In this document: piece after piece, positions 1-6,665 of the stretch | Layout: each line of letters begins with the position of its first letter | Position numbering within the stretch: position 1 is the first letter of the stretch | NCBI GenBank assembly: GCA_964453575.1 | Contig: CAYVRW010000051.1 | Span: forward strand, 1 to 16,938 | Direction: 5' to 3' | Length of the DNA stretch: 16,938 nucleotides | From: JABDBK01 sp964453575 | GTDB taxonomy: Bacteria; Pseudomonadota; Gammaproteobacteria; DSM-16500 | Program-made: the position numbers and the translations under genes | The notes under the pieces: model-generated | Told to the model about the DNA's origin: nothing | Databases searched by the model: none | Seen by the model: only the letters and a program-made list of their open reading frames with translations

Positions 1-128
1 AAAAAAGCATTGGAGGAAAGGGGTGACTAGAAGCTACAGCACCGTGAACACTTACTGATTTTTTGTTCCATTAAATCTGCCCATTTTTCAATAAGATACA
101 AATTGACGTTAATTTGATCAATTAATGC

Positions 129-156
129 TTGTTTTTTGTTCAAAATATGCTATGCT
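129..156 (+). promoter_or_regulatory. Putative sigma70 promoter with extended -10, upstream of the 207-650 gene
   Basis: A -10 hexamer TATGCT (151-156) is preceded by TG at 148-149, giving an extended -10 (TGnTATGCT). A -35-like TTGTTT lies at 129-134 with a 16-nt spacer. It points toward the plus-strand gene at 207 and would leave a leader of about 45 nt. The surroundings are very AT-rich, so a chance match is possible. This is a motif reading only. Confidence 0.4.
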
Positions 157-206
157 GCTTGGCCAAAACATTTCGGCAATAAACTAAATATATAACGAGG
201 TAATAT

Positions 207-650
207 ATGACTAACCAATGGAAAAAGAGAGTAATTAAAGAGAGCAAGCAAATCGGCCTACCGATTTTATCAGGATTGTTCACAATAGTTCAAATACACA
301 ATTATCAAATGGCACAGAAAGAGCGATGTATTGCGGAAAAGATAGCTGCAGGAATATTTCCAAGATGTCCAGACCTTAATAATTGGGGAGAAGTTTTCGT
401 TATGTTGGCTTTGCCAATGGCTGCGGCTTTATTAGGGTCGCTTATTCCTGTTGCAACTGATTATGTATTGAACAAGGTTGAGAACTATCGGACAAATAAC
501 AGAATTCGTTTTTGGTGCAACAGTCAGAACAACCCTACAAATGATGACAAACCCATAGCTAATTTAATCTCTGCTTATCTGGATGTGTCTAATGATCCCG
601 AGCGGGATATTGTCGGGTCTTACATCAATGATATGAAGAATAAATTTTAA
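207..650 (+). CDS. Hypothetical small membrane-associated protein (147 aa)
   Basis: I do not recognise this protein. The start ATG at 207 has a good ribosome binding site (ACGAGG, 195-200, 6-nt spacing) and an extended -10 promoter candidate upstream, so it looks like a real gene. Two hydrophobic stretches are visible, at about residues 16-30 and 63-86; the second is rich in Ala, Leu and Gly and looks like a membrane span. The N-terminus is basic (KKRVIKESK) and the C-terminal 60 residues are polar. There are three cysteines (about residues 41, 54 and 104) and no familiar catalytic motif. It is the only plus-strand gene, convergent with icmB, and matches no standard icm/dot component. It could be a resident membrane protein, a T4BSS accessory factor or a substrate; nothing in the sequence decides between them. 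Confidence 0.7.
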   Translation: MTNQWKKRVIKESKQIGLPILSGLFTIVQIHNYQMAQKERCIAEKIAAGIFPRCPDLNNWGEVFVMLALPMAAALLGSLIPVATDYVLNKVENYRTNNRIRFWCNSQNNPTNDDKPIANLISAYLDVSNDPERDIVGSYINDMKNKF

Positions 651-706
651 GTGAAAAGACTAATATCAATCGTCGAAATGTAGCATTTTAGAAACACAGC
701 TAGCCC

Positions 707-739
707 CCTCTCCCCTCGCAAAAAACGCTCCGGGAGAGG
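707..739. repeat. Inverted repeat between convergent genes; possible terminator
   Basis: CCTCTCCC (707-714) pairs perfectly with GGGAGAGG (732-739), an 8-bp stem around a 17-nt loop containing A6. It lies between the end of the 207-650 gene and the end of icmB. On the plus strand a short T run follows only after about 11 nt (751-754). On the minus strand no T run follows. It could serve as a weak bidirectional terminator, or be a copy of a dispersed GC-rich palindromic repeat. Confidence 0.45.
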
Positions 740-756
740 AGAATTCGCATTTTTAT

Positions 757-3700
757 CTACACCGGCAACTTCTTCACATCCGGATTTTCCGCATAAGCAC
801 GCATAATTTCATCGATTAATTGATCAACCATGCCCAAATTACTCAATTCTTCGATGACACCGCCTTGTTCTTTGAGGCTAGCAAGGCGTCCTTCTATTAA
901 GGACTTCACCGAGCCTGAGGGAAATAAATTAGCTAACACGCGGCGAGCTTCTGCAGGTCCAAGCTTTTGATAAAGCTTATTACGGGTATGCGCATCTTCT
1001 GAAGTAGTACTAAATGCCCAAAGTTCCACAGGGCCTAAAGTACTGGTTAAAAGCTGTGTGTTAATGCCGTTTTTTGTGGAGAACTGCGCCAAAAATGTAG
1101 CGCCCCCCTCACGTGGGCCATGGACTCTGGTTTTTAATGCGACACGCGCAGTTTCCGATAAACCAAATATTTCCGTCGATCGTTTAATGGCTTGTTCCGG
1201 GCCTGCATCCATAATAAAAATCGACGTTGCAAATTCAACCATAATAGGATCAAAGTCTTCCAAGGCTTGCGATATTAAGGCAATTTGCACGTTCCATTTT
1301 CGGCCTTCGCGCATGTCCAAAATGACTTGTTCTCGCACCGCACGCGCTTTAGAAGTACGGTGGAATTCATCGTATACCAGTCGTTTGGGGTCTTCACGTA
1401 TTTCTAAAATACGTCCACGATGATATTCACGATAGGCTTCTGGAATGTCTGTTAAAATATCTTCAGTTAAATAATACGAACGGCCTAATACATAGCGCGC
1501 CAACATATACATCACTGCCGTTTGCCGTTCTGCGGCATCACCCCCGCTTTTTGCCACTTCGTCTAAATCGAGAGAGACGACACGCGCATCGCCAATATCA
1601 AATTTTGATACGCCCGATAAAATAGGATATTCACGGGTTGCGCTCGATATCATGCGGCTAAATGCCTGTATGAGCGGCTCACCTGTGGGCGCTTTTACCA
1701 AACCGTATAAATCTTCCACTGCTTGAGTGCGGCAAATAGCAGCAGCATCAGGCAGTAATGGCATAGCATAACGTTGGGCAAGCAAAGCTTCATGATGAAA
1801 ACCTGCTAAAAATAATGCATCGGTCACTTCCCACCAGGTAGTATGTTCATCTAACACAAAATTAATTTCTGCCAAAATATCATCGACAATAAACTCAATG
1901 CCTTTGGTGTAGAGATGGGGTTTTGCATCATCGGCAAGGTATTTATACAATTCATCGACAATAAGTCCTGCCATATCAGGAATACCGTCATAAGGACGTT
2001 CTGCACCTAAAGGCGTTGCAAGTAAAGTCATAAAATTGACCAAAAATCCGCGCTCTTGTGCGGTTGGACGACGACATCCTAACTGCGTATCAAATGGATT
2101 AATGGCGTAATCAGGCGTCATACGCAAGCGATGATAAGCGACTAAATGTTTATGCGCTGGGGGTAATGCTTCTTTGATAAGTGAAATTAGACCGCTGCTA
2201 GAAGGTCCAATATCCACAATGGCAATTCTAGGCAACCGCTGTATCCCTGCAGATAAACAAAGCGCCAAGTTAATGGTATTAGACAATACGGATTTACCAG
2301 AACCAGGACGTGCATACATTAAATCAATCCAGGTGGTCTGTTGTACTGATCCTGGTTGATAAGGCCAAGGTTTGCCATCGGGCGAGCGCAGCAACACAGC
2401 GCCGTATTGCCATGCAGATGCGGGACGCGTAAAAGGTAACATATAAACTACGTCAGATAAGGGCGCAAGAGAGGGAGTCGCGACACTAGTGACAGTATAT
2501 CCTAATATAGTCGATGCCAATCCCGCAAAAACATCGCCGCTTACTTCTGATACTTCACAGGATCCCCAACCTTCGACGGCTTTTGCTAATTCGGCAGCTC
2601 TTATTCTTAATAAACGTATATTACCTTCAGGCGCCCAGGTAGCTAAACTCACTTGCAGCCGTACTACCGCATCGTCCGTATTAAGGTCGATCTGTTTCAA
2701 TAATTTATCCGCATCATTTACCAAAGCATTTTGAGCAGATGTCCACGCCAATAAACCTGCCATCGCTGATTTAAAACGCATGGAACCTGAGGCACCGCTT
2801 TCAATTAAAAAAGACATGCGCCACGGTACCTGGGTAGGCAATGTTCTTGCAAATAAACTAATAAACGATTTTAATTCTTGCGGAAATAAATCTATAAAGA
2901 TACAACTGTAAATTTTATCTCCTGCTCTAATGGTGCGTAGATCCTGGACATAAGCATCGCGAGGAAAGATCTGCCGTGACAGTGGCGGATACATTAAACC
3001 AGACATTTCATCGGCCGTGGGTCTTGCGTTATGCGCTGGAATTTTATCGCCAGGCAACACCGCACGCCAATTTTTATCGGTAAAATCTGGTTCTGCAGAA
3101 TAGCGCATAGCATAAACAGCATCATGCACTTCTAATAACTGACAATAAAGATTCAATCCCAGACAATCATTGACGGTTGCCCTCACAATGGAAGCATGCG
3201 CTTCGCGTAAATCAGGAATAGCTGCAATAAGATTTTGGGCATTAATAAAAGGCGGGATTTTATTTTCACGTATCAGCTTGATTTTTTCTTTAGATGCACG
3301 TTTTTGCTGCTCTGCTGTCAGTGAAAATGGTCTGGTCCAAATAACAAAATAAAGCTCTTCATGGGCACAATATTTAGAAATGTAATCTACTCTTTCTTTA
3401 AACAAATCATTCAAATTTAAATTTAATCGTGCTGCAGTATTCTTTGCGGGTGTTAAAATATCTTCAATTTCTGCTTTAACCACCGATTTATCGTAACTAA
3501 AATAGACTTGAAGGTCATGCCCAGGGCGTTTAAAAGTGGCTTGCAAACTTTCGGTTAGACCATGATGTATTCTTTCAAATTCTTCAGTACCGACAAGACG
3601 TGTTACACCAAATACTCTAATCACGGAGACCAATGAGCCATCACGCGCGACTAAGGTATGAGTATCTTCTGCTGTTTCAAGATCACAATAAGATTCCGTG

Positions 3701-3777
3701 GTTTGCTTTAGCTCAGTGCTAAACCATGCAAGGACAGAATCGATGCCGTCAAGAACAGGATCTATGAAATTTCGCAT
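757..3777 (-). CDS. icmB: Dot/Icm VirB4-like ATPase IcmB/DotO
   Basis: This is the cytoplasmic VirB4-family ATPase that helps energise the type IVB apparatus at the inner membrane. Counted from the ATG at 3777 the protein has 1006 residues, close to the usual length of Legionella DotO (about 1,000). Walker A is ARPGSGKS at about residues 489-496. Walker B is RLVYDEFHR at about 799-807, followed by the RTSKARAVREQ stretch seen in VirB4-type ATPases. The open frame reaches back to an ATG at 3804, but that codon lies inside a perfect hairpin (3789-3806). I prefer 3777 (MRNFIDPV), which has a G6 tract 6 nt upstream as a possible Shine-Dalgarno. It is the last gene of the operon, 60 nt after icmJ. 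No icmF-like gene follows; the next gene is convergent. Confidence 0.95.
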   Translation of the reverse strand: MRNFIDPVLDGIDSVLAWFSTELKQTTESYCDLETAEDTHTLVARDGSLVSVIRVFGVTRLVGTEEFERIHHGLTESLQATFKRPGHDLQVYFSYDKSVVKAEIEDILTPAKNTAARLNLNLNDLFKERVDYISKYCAHEELYFVIWTRPFSLTAEQQKRASKEKIKLIRENKIPPFINAQNLIAAIPDLREAHASIVRATVNDCLGLNLYCQLLEVHDAVYAMRYSAEPDFTDKNWRAVLPGDKIPAHNARPTADEMSGLMYPPLSRQIFPRDAYVQDLRTIRAGDKIYSCIFIDLFPQELKSFISLFARTLPTQVPWRMSFLIESGASGSMRFKSAMAGLLAWTSAQNALVNDADKLLKQIDLNTDDAVVRLQVSLATWAPEGNIRLLRIRAAELAKAVEGWGSCEVSEVSGDVFAGLASTILGYTVTSVATPSLAPLSDVVYMLPFTRPASAWQYGAVLLRSPDGKPWPYQPGSVQQTTWIDLMYARPGSGKSVLSNTINLALCLSAGIQRLPRIAIVDIGPSSSGLISLIKEALPPAHKHLVAYHRLRMTPDYAINPFDTQLGCRRPTAQERGFLVNFMTLLATPLGAERPYDGIPDMAGLIVDELYKYLADDAKPHLYTKGIEFIVDDILAEINFVLDEHTTWWEVTDALFLAGFHHEALLAQRYAMPLLPDAAAICRTQAVEDLYGLVKAPTGEPLIQAFSRMISSATREYPILSGVSKFDIGDARVVSLDLDEVAKSGGDAAERQTAVMYMLARYVLGRSYYLTEDILTDIPEAYREYHRGRILEIREDPKRLVYDEFHRTSKARAVREQVILDMREGRKWNVQIALISQALEDFDPIMVEFATSIFIMDAGPEQAIKRSTEIFGLSETARVALKTRVHGPREGGATFLAQFSTKNGINTQLLTSTLGPVELWAFSTTSEDAHTRNKLYQKLGPAEARRVLANLFPSGSVKSLIEGRLASLKEQGGVIEELSNLGMVDQLIDEIMRAYAENPDVKKLPV

Positions 3778-3783
3778 TAAAAT

Positions 3784-3789
3784 CCCCCC
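3784..3789 (-). promoter_or_regulatory. G-rich ribosome binding site of icmB
   Basis: A G6 run lies 6 nt before the preferred ATG at 3777. It is an imperfect Shine-Dalgarno and borders the 3' side of a hairpin. It could also pair with the C5 tract of the neighbouring palindrome (3807-3827), which would hide the site. It supports 3777 over 3804 as the start of icmB. Confidence 0.4.
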
Positions 3790-3806
3790 GATGCCTGACG
3801 GCATCG
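3789..3806. repeat. Perfect hairpin CGATGCC-TGAC-GGCATCG before icmB
   Basis: A 7-bp perfect stem with a 4-nt loop lies in the icmJ-icmB gap, directly beside a second hairpin. It contains the upstream in-frame ATG (3804) that would extend IcmB by nine residues. Only AT-rich sequence and the G6 tract separate it from the preferred start. No T tract follows on the minus strand, so it is not an ordinary terminator for the operon. Confidence 0.6.
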
Positions 3807-3827
3807 ACCCCCTTCTTCGAAGGGGGT
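3807..3827. repeat. Palindromic hairpin ACCCCCTTC-TTC-GAAGGGGGT in the icmJ-icmB gap
   Basis: A 9-bp perfect stem with a 3-nt loop lies 10 nt after the icmJ stop. On the plus strand it is followed by GGTTTTT and would look like an intrinsic terminator, but no plus-strand gene leads into it. On the minus strand it lies within the operon transcript without a following T run. The same ACCCCCTT/AAGGGGGT arms recur at 12252-12272, so it may belong to a small dispersed palindrome family. A role in mRNA stability or partial attenuation is inference. Confidence 0.6.
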
Positions 3828-3837
3828 GGTTTTTAGT

Positions 3838-4458
3838 CTAGGTTGCACCTTCAGCTGCAAGTTCTTCCAACGCTGCTGCTGCCCATGCATCCAACTGTAC
3901 CTTAAATTTAGTATAGGAGGGAAGCATGCGCAGGTCTTTCAATATATCTAAACTCACTCCAGGATTTTTTGCTTGATACTCAAGAATAAGTTGTCCCAAC
4001 AACGAAGGATTGCTAGTTCCTGCACCAAATTTAGTTTCTATCAATTGGCTGCGAAACTTAAAGCTGCGATAAATGGTCTGTGCCGTGTCCTGATAACCTG
4101 TACCATTTCCCAATGCACAAAAAAGTACATGACAAAAGCTATTTAATTCAGCTTGGGTCATTTCTGGAAGGTAAATCAACTGGCCGCCACCCATTTCCTC
4201 TAACCCTATCGATTCAATGAATAAACACTGCGCACAAAAACAACAAGCCGTAATTAAATTACTGTACTTGTTGTTCATGTAATTACCATCGATGTTAACT
4301 ATTTCCTGATAATCTTTAGCCTGAAACTCGCAATATTGGCAAGTGTAGTTATCTCTTGCTAAAATTTTATTCGCAACTGGCAGAAATGCTTTATCTTCGC
4401 GGCGGCGAATAAAAATCCGCCATCCACTGAAATTTACTGCCAATTTGAGTTCATGCAT
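3838..4458 (-). CDS. icmJ: Dot/Icm coupling-complex protein IcmJ/DotN (HNH-like zinc protein)
   Basis: A 206-residue protein, essentially the length of Legionella DotN (about 208). DotN is a cytoplasmic zinc-binding protein with an HNH-nuclease-like fold that binds the C-terminal part of DotL in the type IV coupling complex. Visible here are CxxC at residues 40-43, the NxDGNxxNN...NL frame at about 55-69, and a cysteine cluster C72, C73, C75 and C78. This follows the HNH layout, but the position of the catalytic His (HxDGN in active enzymes) is Asn, consistent with a structural, non-nuclease role. The start ATG at 4458 is 20 nt after the icmD stop. It is followed by two back-to-back hairpins before icmB. 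Confidence 0.93.
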   Translation of the reverse strand: MHELKLAVNFSGWRIFIRRREDKAFLPVANKILARDNYTCQYCEFQAKDYQEIVNIDGNYMNNKYSNLITACCFCAQCLFIESIGLEEMGGGQLIYLPEMTQAELNSFCHVLFCALGNGTGYQDTAQTIYRSFKFRSQLIETKFGAGTSNPSLLGQLILEYQAKNPGVSLDILKDLRMLPSYTKFKVQLDAWAAAALEELAAEGAT

Positions 4459-4478
4459 GGTCTAACCCAGCAGTCTGA

Positions 4479-4853
4479 TTAAAAGCTTGTAATACCACTG
4501 ATACCAGCTTGCTGCCCATTTTCAAACAACGTACCGCCCGCTGACTTAAATACGGATGGTGCGAACAATAATGCCGCGCCGACAAATAATAATGCAATAG
4601 GCTTACTGATGGGCGATTGCGTTGGGTTATCTTTATGAGCTTTAAAGCCAGTGATCGCGGCCACGGCAAAACCCATACCAGCCACATAAGAACCTGCTGT
4701 AATTAATTCAGCAACAGCACCCAAGTTTTCCTTAGCGGTTTCTGCAATACCTGCTATTCCTGCACCCGTTGCTGCATAAGCCCATGCTCCTACACAAAGT
4801 AATGATATTCCACTTAGAAATAGAAGTACCTTCTTTATCACTTTACTATTCAT
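4479..4853 (-). CDS. icmD: Dot/Icm small membrane protein IcmD/DotP
   Basis: A 124-residue membrane protein, close to the usual 130 or so of Legionella DotP. It has an N-terminal signal-like hydrophobic segment (residues 9-27, ending AYA) and two further hydrophobic stretches at about 45-70 and 85-105. The motif FVGAALLFAPSVFKSAG (about 90-106) closely resembles FVGAALIYLPSTVRSGM in the neighbouring IcmC, so the two are probably distant paralogues. The start at 4853 has a strong AAGGAG Shine-Dalgarno. It lies 45 nt after icmC in an AT-rich gap and 20 nt before icmJ. It is an inner-membrane component whose exact role is not settled. Confidence 0.92.
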   Translation of the reverse strand: MNSKVIKKVLLFLSGISLLCVGAWAYAATGAGIAGIAETAKENLGAVAELITAGSYVAGMGFAVAAITGFKAHKDNPTQSPISKPIALLFVGAALLFAPSVFKSAGGTLFENGQQAGISGITSF

Positions 4854-4898
4854 GCTATTTGCTCCTTTTTTAAATAAAAAATAACTTTATCATTTCTA

Positions 4899-5522
4899 TT
4901 AACCACCGGGTAGACTTAACCCAAACGTTTCAAACACAGATCGTAAAAAGTCACGCATATCAATACAGAAAATACCGCCTATAATATGCGCTGCTGCTTT
5001 ACCTGCGCTAGCCTGTTGGCCGCCTTGACCCAATTTCGTTAACATTATAAGACCGCGTATAAAAGCAATCACACCTACGAGCTGTATAATTAGATAGCAT
5101 GCTTCGATAAAAGTTTGCCACTCAGGTTTATCGCCCATATCATACTGATAAGGATTAGGTTCAGTCCAAAAAGTTGACATTCCCGATCGAACGGTAGAGG
5201 GCAGATAAATTAAAGCAGCACCGACAAATATACTTAATAAAGGCCCTGCTAAACTTGCATCTCCTGACATCTGCGTTCGTTGCATTCCAAATTTTTTCAA
5301 TAATAAAAGTCCATGGAAAATAAACCAAAATCCAAGCACGTAGGCCAATGCGGTTGTAAAATACATCAATGCAGGCACGGCTTTCGCAATATTCTCAATC
5401 ATGTCTGCCAGATTAGGGATTGCATAAGCCGATGGCATAAACAAAAGATAGCTTATAACAAAAAAGAAAACAGTCTCTAGGCGAGATAAGGAATTTGTTT
5501 TGTACTTGGCATCTTTCAGCAT
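4899..5522 (-). CDS. icmC: Dot/Icm membrane protein IcmC/DotE
   Basis: A 207-residue polytopic membrane protein, slightly longer than Legionella DotE (about 194). A signal-like segment at residues 17-34 ends in AYA. Hydrophobic spans follow at about 50-75, 92-110, 138-162 and 172-190. The FVGAALIYLPS motif (about 99-109) is shared with IcmD. The start ATG at 5522 lies only 2 nt after the icmG stop, so translational coupling is likely. It is part of the inner-membrane portion of the apparatus; the molecular role of this family is poorly defined. Confidence 0.92.
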   Translation of the reverse strand: MLKDAKYKTNSLSRLETVFFFVISYLLFMPSAYAIPNLADMIENIAKAVPALMYFTTALAYVLGFWFIFHGLLLLKKFGMQRTQMSGDASLAGPLLSIFVGAALIYLPSTVRSGMSTFWTEPNPYQYDMGDKPEWQTFIEACYLIIQLVGVIAFIRGLIMLTKLGQGGQQASAGKAAAHIIGGIFCIDMRDFLRSVFETFGLSLPGG

Positions 5523-5524
5523 GG

Positions 5525-6604
5525 CTACTCCGCACTCATACCATAAGATAATGCAATAACTTTATTTCCGGTATCGATTTCAACAACACCATCATAGGGA
5601 TCAATTTTTGTGATACGGCCCCAATCTCTTAGGATATCACCTTCGGCTACAGTAACAGTATCACCCGAGTCTGCTTTTAACCAAGCACGTCCAGGAATAA
5701 TAGCTTGTACGGTATATACCACTTTTGGAATATTAGGTCTTGCAGGTACCGCAATCGTACTTTCCAAAGGCGGTTTACCACGTGCGGCTGCGGGAGGTGC
5801 ATTTTGTTGCAGCATTTGGGTGATTTGATTTAAACTTGATTCAATGCGGTTCACACGTTTGGCCATCTCATCCATTTTTCCGCGTACAAGATTAGATTGC
5901 ATTTCAAATTCAGACATTTTTTGCGCATATTCAGTTTGCAATAAATTCATGATAGCTGTGTTGTGATCTTCCACCGCTTTAACTCTATCGGCCACATTTT
6001 GCGGAGGAGCTGTCAATGGTGGCGGCGCTGCTCCCGCAACAGGAGATGCTCCGGCGGGTTGCGGTGGTACCGCTGTCTGGGTCGGAGGATATGCTGTCGT
6101 TTGAGGTGCCATTTGCGCAGTTTCTGGAGCAGCAGCAGGGGCGCCCGGCGAAATCGCGCCAGTTTCTGGAGTGATAGTAGGGACTTGCGGCCCCGGTGGA
6201 TTAATAACAGGCGCTGCGGGTGATGGTACTTGTGTTGCTGCTGCTTGTGCAACCTCCGGAACTGCTGCAGGCGGCGTTACTGGAACCCCAGGTTTTGTTG
6301 CGGCTAAGGGTTGTTGTACTGTTTTGGCGGCAGGTGTGGCTTGAGTTATCTCTCCAGACAATGGCGGTGCCGATGGTATTAGCATTTTATAAACAATGCC
6401 GATAAGACTCATGAAAACAACGCCGGCTAACATCATCCTGCGGGCCGGGGATAAGCCTGATAGTTTCTCCAAGATTGACTTTTTCGTCGTTTCTGCAGCG
6501 GGTGTTGCTTTAGGCGTTTCTACTTCATCATAATTTATTTGGTCGTCAGAGAAATGATATTCCCCTTCTTCGCCCTCATATCGATCTTCTTTCTCATCAA
6601 CCAT
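5525..6604 (-). CDS. icmG: Dot/Icm core protein IcmG/DotF
   Basis: A 359-residue bitopic inner-membrane protein, markedly longer than Legionella DotF (about 270). Order of parts: an acidic cytoplasmic N-terminus (residues 1-45, rich in Glu and Asp), one membrane span (about 57-77), a Pro/Ala-rich periplasmic linker (about 79-202), a predicted coiled coil (about 203-267, heptad-like around VADRVKAVEDH and MAKRVNRIESSLNQ), and a compact beta-rich C-terminal domain (about 293-358, including VVYTVQAIIPGRAWLKA). In Legionella DotF forms part of the envelope core with DotG and DotH. It starts 61 nt after icmE and ends 2 nt before icmC. The extra length is mostly linker. Confidence 0.92.
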   Translation of the reverse strand: MVDEKEDRYEGEEGEYHFSDDQINYDEVETPKATPAAETTKKSILEKLSGLSPARRMMLAGVVFMSLIGIVYKMLIPSAPPLSGEITQATPAAKTVQQPLAATKPGVPVTPPAAVPEVAQAAATQVPSPAAPVINPPGPQVPTITPETGAISPGAPAAAPETAQMAPQTTAYPPTQTAVPPQPAGASPVAGAAPPPLTAPPQNVADRVKAVEDHNTAIMNLLQTEYAQKMSEFEMQSNLVRGKMDEMAKRVNRIESSLNQITQMLQQNAPPAAARGKPPLESTIAVPARPNIPKVVYTVQAIIPGRAWLKADSGDTVTVAEGDILRDWGRITKIDPYDGVVEIDTGNKVIALSYGMSAE

Positions 6605-6665
6605 ACTTTCACGCCTTCTTGAAAGAAACTACTTAGAATAACCCACTTTTCGCCTAAAAACTATA

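Noticed and set aside
1..58. Possible C-terminal ends of plus-strand proteins at the left edge (stops at 28-30 and 56-58)
   Set aside because: Only 9-18 codons are visible in either frame; too short to support a gene, and neither resembles a known protein end.
3778..3804. ATG at 3804 as the start of icmB
   Set aside because: It lies inside a perfect hairpin and would add a nine-residue leader; ATG 3777 with its G-rich site gives a family-like length.
3807..3836. Intrinsic terminator on the plus strand (hairpin followed by T5)
   Set aside because: No plus-strand gene leads into it; it lies inside the leader of minus-strand icmB, so it is listed as a palindromic repeat instead.
4451..4687. 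Minus-strand open frame overlapping icmD
   Set aside because: Out of frame with icmD, which has a strong ribosome binding site and clear family features; the alternative has none.
5963..6252. Frames in both directions within the IcmG linker (Arg- or Leu-rich)
   Set aside because: Low-complexity products of the Pro/Ala codon-rich region read in other frames.
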